From: Streptomyces chattanoogensis
GTDB taxonomy: Bacteria > Actinomycetota > Actinomycetes > Streptomycetales > Streptomycetaceae
Direction: 5' to 3'
DNA length: 28,826 nucleotides
NCBI RefSeq assembly: GCF_001294335.1
Contig: NZ_LGKG01000178.1
Span: 1-28,826, forward strand
The notes under the pieces were generated by a model. It did no database searches. It had not been told where the DNA came from and saw only the letters and a list, made by a program, of their open reading frames with translations. Of the stretch, positions 12,615 through 23,049 are shown one piece after another. The translations under genes were made by a program, and so were the position numbers. How positions within the stretch are numbered: position 1 is the stretch's first letter; the number at the start of each line of letters is the position of its first letter.

Positions 12615-15353
12615 TCAGTGCGCCGCCGACTCCCAGTCCTTGCCCGAGCCGACCGACACATCCAGTGGGGCGCTCAGCTCGACCGCCGCCGCCATCTCGC
12701 GCCGGACCAGTTCCTCGACCTTCGCGCGCTCGCCGGGGGCCACCTCGACCACGATTTCGTCATGGACCTGGAGCAGCAGCCGGGACTCCAGGCCGGCCGT
12801 GCGCAGGGCCGCGTCGACCTTGAGCATGGCGATCTTGACGATGTCGGCGGCGGTGCCCTGGATCGGGGCGTTCAGCGCCATCCGCTCGGCCATCTCACGG
12901 CGCTGGCGGTTGTCGCTGTTGAGGTCGGGGAGGTAGCGGCGGCGGCCGAGGATCGTCTGGGTGTAGCCGGTGGCGCGGGCCTCCTCCACGACGCGGCGGA
13001 GGTAGTCGCGTACGCCGCCGAAGCGCTCGAAGTAGGTGTCCATCAGCTTGCGGGCCTCGTCGGGCTGGATGCCCAGCTGCTGGGAGAGGCCGAAGGCCGA
13101 CAGGCCGTACGCCAGGCCGTAGGACATCGCCTTGATCTTGCGGCGCATTTCCGCGTCGACCTGGTCCTTGGGGACCGAGAAGACCTGGGAGGCGACGGTG
13201 GTGTGCAGGTCCTCGCCGGAGGTGAACGCCTCGATCAGGCCCTCGTCCTCGGAGAGATGGGCCATCACCCGCAGCTCGATCTGGCTGTAGTCGGCGGTCA
13301 GCAGGGATTCGAAGCCCTCGCCGACGACGAAGCCGCGGCGGATCGCCCGGCCCTCGTCCGTACGCACCGGGATGTTCTGGAGGTTGGGGTCGGTGGAGGA
13401 CAGCCGGCCGGTGGCGGCCACCGTCTGGTTGAAGGTGGTGTGGATACGGCCGTCCGCGGCGACGGTCTTGATCAGGCCTTCGACCGTGGTGCGCAGCTTG
13501 GCCTGCTCACGGTGGCGGAGCATGACCACCGGGAGTTCGTTCTCGGTCTGCGCGGCCAGCCAGGCCAGCGCGTCGGCGTCGGTGGTGTACCCGGTCTTGG
13601 TCTTCTTGGTCCTGGGCAGGCCCAGCTCGCCGAAGAGGACCTCCTGGAGCTGCTTGGGCGAGCCGAGGTTGAATTCGTGGCCGGCGGCGGCGTGCGCCTC
13701 CTGGACGGCCTGCTGGACGGCGCCCGCGAACTGCTGCTCCATCCGTTCCAGCCAGCCCCGGTCGGCGGCGATACCGGCCCGCTCCATCCGGGCCAGCAGG
13801 GCGCTGGTGGGCAGCTCGACATCGCGCAGCAGCTCGGCGGCGCCGACCTCTTCCAGCCTGGTCCCGAACGCGGTGCCCAGGTCGAGGACCGTGCGGGCCT
13901 GGACCATCAGGGCGTCCGCCTCGGCTTCCTCGTCCGCGCCGAAGGCCAGCTGGCCGTCCCCGGCGGCGGCCGGGGCGAGATCGCGGCCCAGGTACTCGAC
14001 GGAGAGGGCGTCCAGGGCGAAGGAGCGGCGGCCGGGCTTGACCAGATAGGCGGCCAGCGCGGTGTCCATGGTGACGCCCTCGATGAGCCAGCCGTGCTCG
14101 CCGAAGACCCGCATCAGGCCCTTGGCGTTGTGCATCACCTTGGGGCGGGCGGGGTCCGCGCTCCAGGCGGCGAAGGCCCGCTCATCGGCCTCGTCCAGCT
14201 GCGCCGGGTCGAACCAGACGGCCGGGCCCTGTGGGGTGGCCAGCGCCACCTCGGCGACGCTGCCGCTGCCCAGGGTCCATACGTCCACGGTGGCGACGCC
14301 GAGCGGGCCGGTGCCGTGCTCGGCCAGCCACGGAGCGAGCCCGCCCGCGGCCAGGACCGTGCCGTCCACCTCGACCCCGCCGGCCGGCGCCGCCTCCTCG
14401 GCGGCCTCCGCCTCACCCGGGTCGACGGCGTGCAGCCGGTCGCGCAGGCCCTGGTTGCGGATCTCCAGGGCGTTGAGGAACACCTTGAGGGCCTCACGGT
14501 CGTAGGCCTCGCGGGCCAGCGCCTCCGGGCCGCAGGGCAGCTCGACGTCGCGGACCATCTCCGTCAGGCGGCGGTTGAGCTTGACCGACTCCAGGTGCTC
14601 GCGGAGATTGGCGCCCGCCTTGCCCTTGACCTCCTCGGCGCGCTCCACCAGCTCCGCGAACGAACCGAACTGGTTGATCCACTTCGTGGCGGTCTTCTCG
14701 CCGACGCCGGGGATGCCGGGGAGGTTGTCGGACGGGTCGCCGCGCAGCGCCGCGAAGTCCGGGTACTGGGCGGGGGTCAGGCCGTACTTCTCGAAGACCT
14801 TCTCCGGGGTGAAGCGGGTCAGCTCGGAGACGCCCTTGGTGGGGTAGAGGACCGTGACGTCGTCGGAGACCAGCTGGAAGGAGTCGCGGTCACCGGTGAC
14901 GATGGAGACCTCGAAGCCCTGCGCGACGGCCTGCTGGGTGAGCGTGGCGATCACGTCGTCGGCCTCGAAGCCCTCGACCGCGAACCGCTTGACGTGCATG
15001 GCGTCGAGCAGCTCGCCGATCAGCTCGACCTGGCCCTTGAACTCGTCGGGCGTCTTGGAGCGGTTCGCCTTGTAGTCGGGGAACTCCGCGGAGCGCCACG
15101 TCTTGCGCGAGACGTCGAAGGCCACCGCGAAATGCGTGGGCGCCTCGTCGCGCAGGGTGTTCGCGAGCATCGACGCGAAGCCGTAGATCGCATTGGTCGG
15201 TTGCCCCGTGGCGGTGGTGAAATTCTCCACGGGCAGGGCGAAGAACGCCCGGTATGCCATGGAATGCCCGTCCATCAGGAGCAGGCGGGGACGGCCGCCC
15301 GCCGCCGCCTCGGTGCCGGTCGTTTCGCTCTTCTTCGCTGCCTTTGCTGCCAC
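12615..15353 (-). CDS. polA: DNA polymerase I
   Basis: Repair and Okazaki-fragment polymerase, 912 residues. The 5'-nuclease domain (about 20-320) has LLLMDGHS with D28, GFEADDVIATL and VTGDRDSFQLV. The middle 3'-5' exonuclease-like domain (about 340-500) lacks the catalytic acidic residues: the expected DxE strand reads VDVWT, and the second motif reads MHNAKGLM. Proofreading is therefore probably absent. The polymerase domain has motif A ADYSQIELR (D688), the O helix RRKIKAMSYGLAYG with Tyr745 where E. coli has Phe762, and motif C VHDEIV (D865, E866). The start is GTG at 15353, giving the VAAKAAKKSETTG lead seen in relatives; the frame stays open for another 2.6 kb upstream, but that is antisense to the oxidoreductase. 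It is divergent from that gene. Confidence 0.96.
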   Translation of the reverse strand: MAAKAAKKSETTGTEAAAGGRPRLLLMDGHSMAYRAFFALPVENFTTATGQPTNAIYGFASMLANTLRDEAPTHFAVAFDVSRKTWRSAEFPDYKANRSKTPDEFKGQVELIGELLDAMHVKRFAVEGFEADDVIATLTQQAVAQGFEVSIVTGDRDSFQLVSDDVTVLYPTKGVSELTRFTPEKVFEKYGLTPAQYPDFAALRGDPSDNLPGIPGVGEKTATKWINQFGSFAELVERAEEVKGKAGANLREHLESVKLNRRLTEMVRDVELPCGPEALAREAYDREALKVFLNALEIRNQGLRDRLHAVDPGEAEAAEEAAPAGGVEVDGTVLAAGGLAPWLAEHGTGPLGVATVDVWTLGSGSVAEVALATPQGPAVWFDPAQLDEADERAFAAWSADPARPKVMHNAKGLMRVFGEHGWLIEGVTMDTALAAYLVKPGRRSFALDALSVEYLGRDLAPAAAGDGQLAFGADEEAEADALMVQARTVLDLGTAFGTRLEEVGAAELLRDVELPTSALLARMERAGIAADRGWLERMEQQFAGAVQQAVQEAHAAAGHEFNLGSPKQLQEVLFGELGLPRTKKTKTGYTTDADALAWLAAQTENELPVVMLRHREQAKLRTTVEGLIKTVAADGRIHTTFNQTVAATGRLSSTDPNLQNIPVRTDEGRAIRRGFVVGEGFESLLTADYSQIELRVMAHLSEDEGLIEAFTSGEDLHTTVASQVFSVPKDQVDAEMRRKIKAMSYGLAYGLSAFGLSQQLGIQPDEARKLMDTYFERFGGVRDYLRRVVEEARATGYTQTILGRRRYLPDLNSDNRQRREMAERMALNAPIQGTAADIVKIAMLKVDAALRTAGLESRLLLQVHDEIVVEVAPGERAKVEELVRREMAAAVELSAPLDVSVGSGKDWESAAH

Positions 15354-15581
15354 GCCCCCGATCCTGCCACGCCCCACTGACAATCCCCGCCGCGGACGCC
15401 TCCGCCCCCGCCCGCACCGCTCCGCACACCCCGCCCGCACCTCTCCCCCGGTCACCGCGGCACCGCTCTGCACCTCCCCTGCCGTCCGTGACAGGATTCG
15501 GGGACGTATCGGATGTGCCCGGCAACGATCCGCCCCACCCCCGGCGGACCCGGCACAGCACACGGCTCGAGGGAGAGCGCC
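15354..15581. other. Divergent polA / oxidoreductase intergenic region
   Basis: 228 bp that must contain both promoters. The ribosome site of the oxidoreductase (GAGGGAGAG) lies just before its ATG. I see no confident -35/-10 pair on either strand and no strong palindrome. Confidence 0.4.
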
Positions 15582-17870
<2,289 letters not shown>

Positions 17871-18007
17871 GCGCCCGCTCAGGCGCCTGATAGGAACAGG
17901 CACGGCCGGTGACCTGCCCGGCGGGGCACGGGCACACACGGCCGACGACGCACGACCGACGACGATCACGGGCGCAACGACCACGGGCAACGAACGGAGC
18001 CGCAGGC

Positions 18008-18481
18008 ATGGGTGAGCAGAACACGACCAAGTTCCCGCAGGAGATCCTCGACCAGTGGGCGGGCCTCGGCCTCGACCTGCCCGCCCTGTTCTCCGCCGGC
18101 CACCTCGGCGAGCGGATGAGCGTGCAGGTCCTCGAGGCCGCCCCGGAACGCGTCGTGGGCACCATGCCGGTCGAGGGCAACACCCAGCCCTACGGCCTCC
18201 TGCACGGCGGCGCCTCCGCGGTGCTCGCCGAGACCCTCGGCTCGGTCGGCTCCATGCTGCACGGCGGCCCCACCCGGCTCGCCGTCGGCGTCGACCTCAA
18301 CTGCACCCACCACCGGGGCGTCCGCTCCGGCCTGGTCACCGGCGTCGCCACCCCCGTACACCGCGGCCGCTCCACCGCCACCTACGAGATCGCGATCACC
18401 GACGAACAGGACAAGCGGGTCTGCACCGCCCGGCTGACCTGCATGCTGCGCGAAGTGGACCAGGACGCCTACCGCGCCTGA
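18008..18481 (+). CDS. PaaI-family hotdog-fold thioesterase
   Basis: A 157-residue acyl-CoA thioesterase candidate of the PaaI/4-hydroxybenzoyl-CoA-thioesterase 4HBT superfamily. The typical active-site helix is YGLLHGGASAVLAETLGS, with H66-G67-G68 and E75; N58 precedes it. The last strands are VGVDLNCTHHRGVRSG, VHRGRSTATYEIAITDEQ and VCTARLTCMLRE. Such enzymes hydrolyse aryl- or acyl-CoA esters in the cytosol; the exact substrate is unknown. The ATG at 18008 begins the conserved part. The frame is open back to 17909 with Arg-rich, non-conserved residues, so the shorter form is preferred. It is followed by a strong terminator, which separates it from the liv operon. The upstream 137 bp may hold its own promoter or be read through from the oxidoreductase. 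Confidence 0.88.
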   Translation: MGEQNTTKFPQEILDQWAGLGLDLPALFSAGHLGERMSVQVLEAAPERVVGTMPVEGNTQPYGLLHGGASAVLAETLGSVGSMLHGGPTRLAVGVDLNCTHHRGVRSGLVTGVATPVHRGRSTATYEIAITDEQDKRVCTARLTCMLREVDQDAYRA

Positions 18482-18494
18482 ACCACTCCGCCCC

Positions 18495-18531
18495 GACGGC
18501 CCCGCTCCCGGACCCCGGGAGCGGGGCCGTC
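18495..18531 (+). terminator. Terminator after the thioesterase gene
   Basis: A 17-bp perfect inverted repeat (18495-18511 with 18515-18531) around a 3-base loop, 14 bp past the stop codon and followed by ATTT. It is the strongest hairpin in the window. Confidence 0.9.
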
Positions 18532-18930
18532 CGCATTTCCGTAACCCTGCGTAACCTATTTCCCGTTCCGCGGCGGCCTCATCTCCCGTCCCCCGCACGG
18601 TCGTTGCCCACCCCGCGCCCACCCCGTCCGATAGCCGGACACGATACCGACACCCCGGTTCAGATTCCCCCACGGAAGTGCAAGTTCGTCCTCCGCGCCG
18701 CGTCCGCGCCGACTGTAAGGACCGTGGGAGAGAAACGCTCGTACCCGGTCATAACAAGAGCGTCACATCCTGGTCAGCGCCTCTGCCGGGCCGACGAACA
18801 CCGCTCTAGAGTCACCGCCAGTCACCGCGCCGCCGGGCTCACTGTGAGGACGGACATCCCTGTACCACTTACCGCCCGGTGGCGAAACGGCCACGCAACA
18901 GCCATGGCCGCGCCAGGGAAAGGACTGATC
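18532..18930 (+). promoter_or_regulatory. liv operon upstream region
   Basis: About 400 bp without a gene. It contains a direct repeat CGTAACC (18540-18546 and 18550-18556, one helical turn apart), a short hairpin GTCCG-N5-CGGAC near 18629-18643, and a -10-like TAGAGT at 18807-18812 without a clear -35. The length suggests a regulated promoter with an untranslated leader, but no riboswitch class or leader-peptide attenuator is recognisable. Confidence 0.4.
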
Positions 18931-20166
18931 GTGCGTCACCGTTCCTTGCTCATCCTCACCACCGCACTCGCCACCGGCGCCCTCACGCTCACCGCGTGCG
19001 GCTCCCGCGGCGAAGACAAGAGCGGCGACGGCTCCAAGACCACCGTGGTCATCGGCCTCGACGCCCCCACCACCGGCGAGCTCTCCGCCCTCGGCCTGGG
19101 CATCCGCAACTCCGCCCAGCTCGCCATCGACAACGCCAACAAGACCGGCGAGGTCAAGGGCATCACCTTCAAACTCGAAGCCCTCGACGACAAGGCCCTG
19201 CCCAACGTCGGCCAGCAGAACACCACCAAACTCGCCGGCGACAAGGACGTCCTCGGCATCGTCGGCCCCCTCAACTCCGGCGTCGCCCAGTCCATGCAGC
19301 AGGTCTCCAAGCAGAACAACCTCACCCTCATCTCCCCGGCGAACACCACGCCCGACCTCACCCAGGGCCCCGCCTGGCGCAAGGACAAGCGCGTCCGCCA
19401 GTTCCCCACGTACTTCCGCACCGCCACCACCGACGAGGTGCAGGGCGCCTTCGACGGCCAGTACGCCCACGAGAAGATGAAGGCCAAGACGGCCTACGTC
19501 ATCGACGACCAGAAGACCTACGGCGTCGGCCTCGCCTCCTCCTTCAAGGACCAGTTCACCAAGCTCGGCGGCAAGATCGTCGGCACCGAACACGTCAGCC
19601 CCGACGACCGCGACTTCAAGGCCGTCGTCTCCAAGGTCAAGTCCAAGAAGCCCGACCTGGTCTTCTACGGCGGCGAATACCCCGCCTCCGGCCCCCTCAG
19701 CCAGCAGCTCAAGGACGGCGGCGTCACCGTGCCCCTCATGGGCGGCGACGGCATGTACAGCGGCGACTACATCAAGCTCAACAAGAAGGCACAGGGCGAC
19801 TACGCCTCCTCCGTCGGCAAGCCCGTCGAGGAACTCCCCTCCGCCAGGAAGTTCATCGCCGACTACAAGGCCGCCGGCTTCAAGGAGGCCTACGAGGCCT
19901 ACGGCGGCTCCACCTACGACGCCACCTGGGCCCTCATCCAGGCCGTCAAGCAGGTCGCCGCCGACAACAACGGCAAACTCCCCGACGACGCCCGCGCCAA
20001 GGTCGTCGAAGCCATGAACAAGGTCACCTTCGACGGAGTCACCGGCAAGGTCGCCTTCGACAAATACGGCGACACCACCAACACCATGATCACCGCCTAC
20101 CAGGTCGACAAGGGCGCCTGGAAATCCCGCTTCAGCGCGGAATTCAAGAAGTTCGACAAGAGCTGA
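18931..20166 (+). CDS. Branched-chain amino acid ABC transporter, substrate-binding lipoprotein
   Basis: A periplasmic-type solute-binding protein of the LivJ/LivK (Peripla_BP_6) family, 411 residues, anchored outside the membrane as a lipoprotein. The N terminus is VRHRSLLILTTALATGALTL followed by the lipobox LTAC, with Cys23 as the lipidation site. A Gly/Ser/Lys linker leads into TTVVIGLDAPTTGELSALGLGIRNSA, the typical first strand and ligand-binding loop; IVGPLNSGVAQSMQQVS and YGGEYPASGPLSQQLKDGGV follow as expected. The ligand is inferred to be Leu/Ile/Val, though relatives bind other amides. The GTG at 18931 is preferred over the ATG at 18904 because GGAAAGGA lies 6 bases upstream. It is the first gene of a five-gene transport operon. 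A hairpin follows, which may raise its expression over the permeases. Confidence 0.92.
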   Translation: MRHRSLLILTTALATGALTLTACGSRGEDKSGDGSKTTVVIGLDAPTTGELSALGLGIRNSAQLAIDNANKTGEVKGITFKLEALDDKALPNVGQQNTTKLAGDKDVLGIVGPLNSGVAQSMQQVSKQNNLTLISPANTTPDLTQGPAWRKDKRVRQFPTYFRTATTDEVQGAFDGQYAHEKMKAKTAYVIDDQKTYGVGLASSFKDQFTKLGGKIVGTEHVSPDDRDFKAVVSKVKSKKPDLVFYGGEYPASGPLSQQLKDGGVTVPLMGGDGMYSGDYIKLNKKAQGDYASSVGKPVEELPSARKFIADYKAAGFKEAYEAYGGSTYDATWALIQAVKQVAADNNGKLPDDARAKVVEAMNKVTFDGVTGKVAFDKYGDTTNTMITAYQVDKGAWKSRFSAEFKKFDKS

Positions 20167-20187
20167 CCGACCGGCCAACCACCCGGA

Positions 20188-20220
20188 CCGCGCCAGGAAA
20201 CCCGCACACCCCTGGCGCGG
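20188..20220 (+). terminator. Intercistronic hairpin between binding protein and LivH
   Basis: A perfect 10-bp inverted repeat (20188-20197 with 20211-20220) with a 13-base loop, 21 bp after the stop codon. There is no T run. It may act as a partial terminator or as a 3' stabiliser of the upstream message, not as the operon end. Confidence 0.6.
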
Positions 20221-20234
20221 CCCGCGGCCCGCGG

Positions 20235-20264
20235 CACCCCGGCGCACCACCACCCCGGCGCACC
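20235..20264. repeat. 14-bp direct repeat before livH
   Basis: CACCCCGGCGCACC occurs at 20235-20248 and again at 20251-20264, between the intercistronic hairpin and the livH ribosome site. Its role is unknown; it may be slippage. Confidence 0.7.
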
Positions 20265-20301
20265 GGCACCCCGTTCACTCCCACACAACGGAGGCCCTGC
20301 G

Positions 20302-21231
20302 GTGAACGAACTGCCGCAACAGCTGGCCAACGGACTCATCCTCGGCGCGATGTACGGACTCATCGCGATCGGCTACACGATGGTCTACGGAATCGTCCAG
20401 CTCATCAACTTCGCCCACGGCGAGATCTTCATGGTCGGAGGCTTCGGCGCCCTCAGCGTCTACCTCGCCCTCCCCACCGGCACCTCCCTCATCCTCGCCC
20501 TCCCCGCCATGCTCCTCGGCGGCATCGCGGTATCCGTCCTCGTCGGCGTCGCCGCCGAACGCTTCGCCTACCGCCCCCTGCGCGGCGCCCCCCGCCTCGC
20601 CCCCCTCATCACCGCCATCGGCCTGTCCATCGCCCTCCAGCAGGCGATCTGGAAGTGGTACCCCGACGGCAAGCAAGCCCGCGTGTTCCCCCAGTTCAAG
20701 GGCCACGCCTTCGACATCCTCGGCGCCACCGTCCAGCGCGGCGACCTCTTCGTCCTCGTCGCCGCCCCCGCCTGCATGATCGCCCTCGGCTTCTTCGTCT
20801 CCAAGACCCGCAGCGGCCGCGCCATGCAGGCCACCGCCCAGGACCCCGACACCGCCCGGCTCATGGGCATCAACACCGACCGCATCATCGTCCTGGCCTT
20901 CGCCATCGGCGCCGCCTTCGCAGGCGTCGCCGCCGTCGCCTACGGACTGCGCACCGGCGAAGTGCAGTTCCGGATGGGCTTCATCATGGGCCTCAAGGCC
21001 TTCACCGCAGCCGTCCTCGGCGGCATCGGCAACATCTACGGCGCCATGCTCGGCGGCGTCGTCCTCGGCATCGCCGAAGCCCTCGCCACCGCCTACGTCG
21101 AAGAGATCCCCGGTATGCAGCAATTCGGCGGCGGAGCCTGGAAGGACGTCTGGGCCTTCGTCCTCCTCATCCTCGTACTCCTCCTGCGGCCACAAGGCCT
21201 GCTGGGCGAACGCGTCGCGGATCGGGCGTGA
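20302..21231 (+). CDS. livH: Branched-chain amino acid ABC transporter permease LivH
   Basis: One of the two membrane subunits of the Leu/Ile/Val importer, 309 residues with about eight hydrophobic segments. The N terminus LANGLILGAMYGLIAIGYTMVYG and the INFAHGEIFMVGGF motif are characteristic of LivH. The cytoplasmic loop that meets the ATPases is AQDPDTARLMGINTDRIIVLAF, and the C-terminal part contains GLKAFTAAVLGGIGNIYGAMLGG. The start is GTG at 20302 with ACGGAGG about 8 bases upstream. It ends 6 bp before the livM ATG; its TGA also overlaps an in-frame GTG of livM, so translation is probably coupled. Expression relative to the binding protein may be lowered by the hairpin upstream. Confidence 0.95.
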   Translation: MNELPQQLANGLILGAMYGLIAIGYTMVYGIVQLINFAHGEIFMVGGFGALSVYLALPTGTSLILALPAMLLGGIAVSVLVGVAAERFAYRPLRGAPRLAPLITAIGLSIALQQAIWKWYPDGKQARVFPQFKGHAFDILGATVQRGDLFVLVAAPACMIALGFFVSKTRSGRAMQATAQDPDTARLMGINTDRIIVLAFAIGAAFAGVAAVAYGLRTGEVQFRMGFIMGLKAFTAAVLGGIGNIYGAMLGGVVLGIAEALATAYVEEIPGMQQFGGGAWKDVWAFVLLILVLLLRPQGLLGERVADRA

Positions 21232-21236
21232 TAGCG

Positions 21237-23042
21237 ATGACCACAGACACCACCAAGGCCACCGCACCGGGCGCCCCCGCCGTGCTCCCCCTCCCCGAAC
21301 GCGCCGCCCGCATCACCACCGCAGCGGCCGCCCTCGCCACCGCCCTCACCACCAGCCTCGCCTGGACCTGGAGCAACGAGTTCCCCGGCGAACTCACCTA
21401 CTACGGATCCCCCGCCGGCCTCCAGCTCCTCACCCTCGTCGGCGGCATCCTCACCCTCCTCCTCGCCGCAGCAGGACTCGGCATCCGCGGCCTCCGATGG
21501 CTCACCCCCGGCGGCCGCAACGCACCCGTACTCCTCGCCGCCCTCGCCACCTTCGCCGCCACCTGGTTCACCCTCGGCGCCATCGCCGTCCAGCTCGGCG
21601 GCCTCGTCAACCTCGAACCAGGCGGCTTCCTCGCCGGCGTCACCTCCCTCGCCGCGCTCCTCGCCGCACTCGGCCTCCCCGCCGACCGCACCCCCGACAC
21701 ACCCCCGGCCGGCATCTGGCAGCGCTTCACCGCATCCCTCGCCGCCACCCCCGTACGGCGCCGCACCCGCACACTCCCCGGCTGGGCCGACATCCTCATC
21801 ATCGCCGCCGCCTTCGCCGCCGGACTCCTCGCCTTCACCTACGGCATCGACACCGACGACGGCGCCCCCTTCGTCGGCTACCTCCTCTTCATGGTGATCG
21901 CCATCCCCGCCCTCAACCGGGCAGGACTCATCAAACGGCTCACCGAACTCACCCACGCACACCGCGGCCCGGCCCTCTGCGCCGCCTTCATCGCCGCCGC
22001 CAGCTTCCCCTTCACCCAGGAAACCGACCAGTACACGATCATCGGGGCCAACATCCTGATCTTCGCCACCGTCGCCCTGGGCCTCAACGTCGTCGTCGGC
22101 CTCGCCGGCCTCCTCGACCTCGGATACGTCGCCTTCCTCGGCGTCGGCGCCTACGCCGCGGCCCTCGTCTCCGGCTCCGCCGAATCCGCCCTGGGCATCC
22201 GGTTCCCCTTCTGGGCAGCCCTGCTCACCGGCGCCGCCGCCTCCCTCGTCTTCGGCGTCCTCATCGGCGCCCCCACCCTCCGGCTACGCGGCGACTACCT
22301 CGCCATCGTCACCCTCGGCTTCGGTGAGATCTTCCGCATCGCCATGCTCAACCTCAACGGCACCACAGGCCCCGACATCACCAACGGCGCCATGGGCATC
22401 CCCAACATCCCCAACCTGGAGATCTTCGGCTTCAACTTCGGCGAACCCCACACGATCCTCGGCATCCCCATCGCCACCTACGGCAACTACTACCTGCTGA
22501 TGATCCTCGTGACCGCCTTCGTCGTCCTCGTCTTCCGACGCGCCGCAGCCTCCCGCATCGGCCGCGCCTGGATCGCCATCCGCGAAGACGAAACCGCCGC
22601 CATCGCCATGGGCATCAACAGCTTCCGGCTCCGCCTCATGGCCTTCGCCCTCGGCGCCGCCCTCGCCGGACTCGCCGGAACCGTCCACGCCCACGTGGTC
22701 ACCACCGCCACCCCCGAACAGTTCCAGTTCGCCGGACCCCAGCCCCCCAACTCCGCCTTCCTCCTCGCCGCCGTCATCCTCGGCGGCATGGGCACCCTCA
22801 GCGGACCCCTCGTCGGCGCGGCCCTCCTCTTCCTCATCCCCGCCAAACTCGACTTCCTCCAGGACTACCAGCTGCTCCTCTTCGGCATCGCCCTCGTCCT
22901 GCTGATGCGCTTCCGCCCCGAAGGCCTCATCGCCGACCGCCGCAAGCAGCTCGAATTCCACGAAACCGGGCAGCTCGACGTCCCCGACCAACGCCTCCCC
23001 GACTCCGACGCCACCCTCGGCGCCACCCAGGCAAAGGCGTGA
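21237..23042 (+). CDS. livM: Branched-chain amino acid ABC transporter permease LivM (extended)
   Basis: Second membrane subunit of the importer, 601 residues against about 425 in E. coli. The conserved LivM core begins near residue 260: TIIGANILIFATVALGLNVV, GLLDLGYVAFLGVGAYAAAL, LRLRGDYLAIVTLGFGEIFR, then the coupling loop IREDETAAIAMGINSFRLRL and AVILGGMGTLSGPLVGAALL. The N-terminal 260 residues are extra and hold about six hydrophobic stretches separated by a charged loop (RFTASLAATPVRRRTRTLPG). A long N-terminal region is, from memory, usual in Streptomyces LivM. I took the ATG at 21237; the GTG at 21228, overlapping the livH stop, would add three residues and is possible. The livG ATG follows after 7 bp. 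Confidence 0.93.
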   Translation: MTTDTTKATAPGAPAVLPLPERAARITTAAAALATALTTSLAWTWSNEFPGELTYYGSPAGLQLLTLVGGILTLLLAAAGLGIRGLRWLTPGGRNAPVLLAALATFAATWFTLGAIAVQLGGLVNLEPGGFLAGVTSLAALLAALGLPADRTPDTPPAGIWQRFTASLAATPVRRRTRTLPGWADILIIAAAFAAGLLAFTYGIDTDDGAPFVGYLLFMVIAIPALNRAGLIKRLTELTHAHRGPALCAAFIAAASFPFTQETDQYTIIGANILIFATVALGLNVVVGLAGLLDLGYVAFLGVGAYAAALVSGSAESALGIRFPFWAALLTGAAASLVFGVLIGAPTLRLRGDYLAIVTLGFGEIFRIAMLNLNGTTGPDITNGAMGIPNIPNLEIFGFNFGEPHTILGIPIATYGNYYLLMILVTAFVVLVFRRAAASRIGRAWIAIREDETAAIAMGINSFRLRLMAFALGAALAGLAGTVHAHVVTTATPEQFQFAGPQPPNSAFLLAAVILGGMGTLSGPLVGAALLFLIPAKLDFLQDYQLLLFGIALVLLMRFRPEGLIADRRKQLEFHETGQLDVPDQRLPDSDATLGATQAKA

Positions 23043-23049
23043 CGACACC

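Noticed and set aside
18879..21236. 1387-residue plus-strand frame ending in livM
   Set aside because: Upstream of the livM start it reads out of frame through the binding protein and livH and gives Arg/His/Pro-rich nonsense. Only the LivM part is real.
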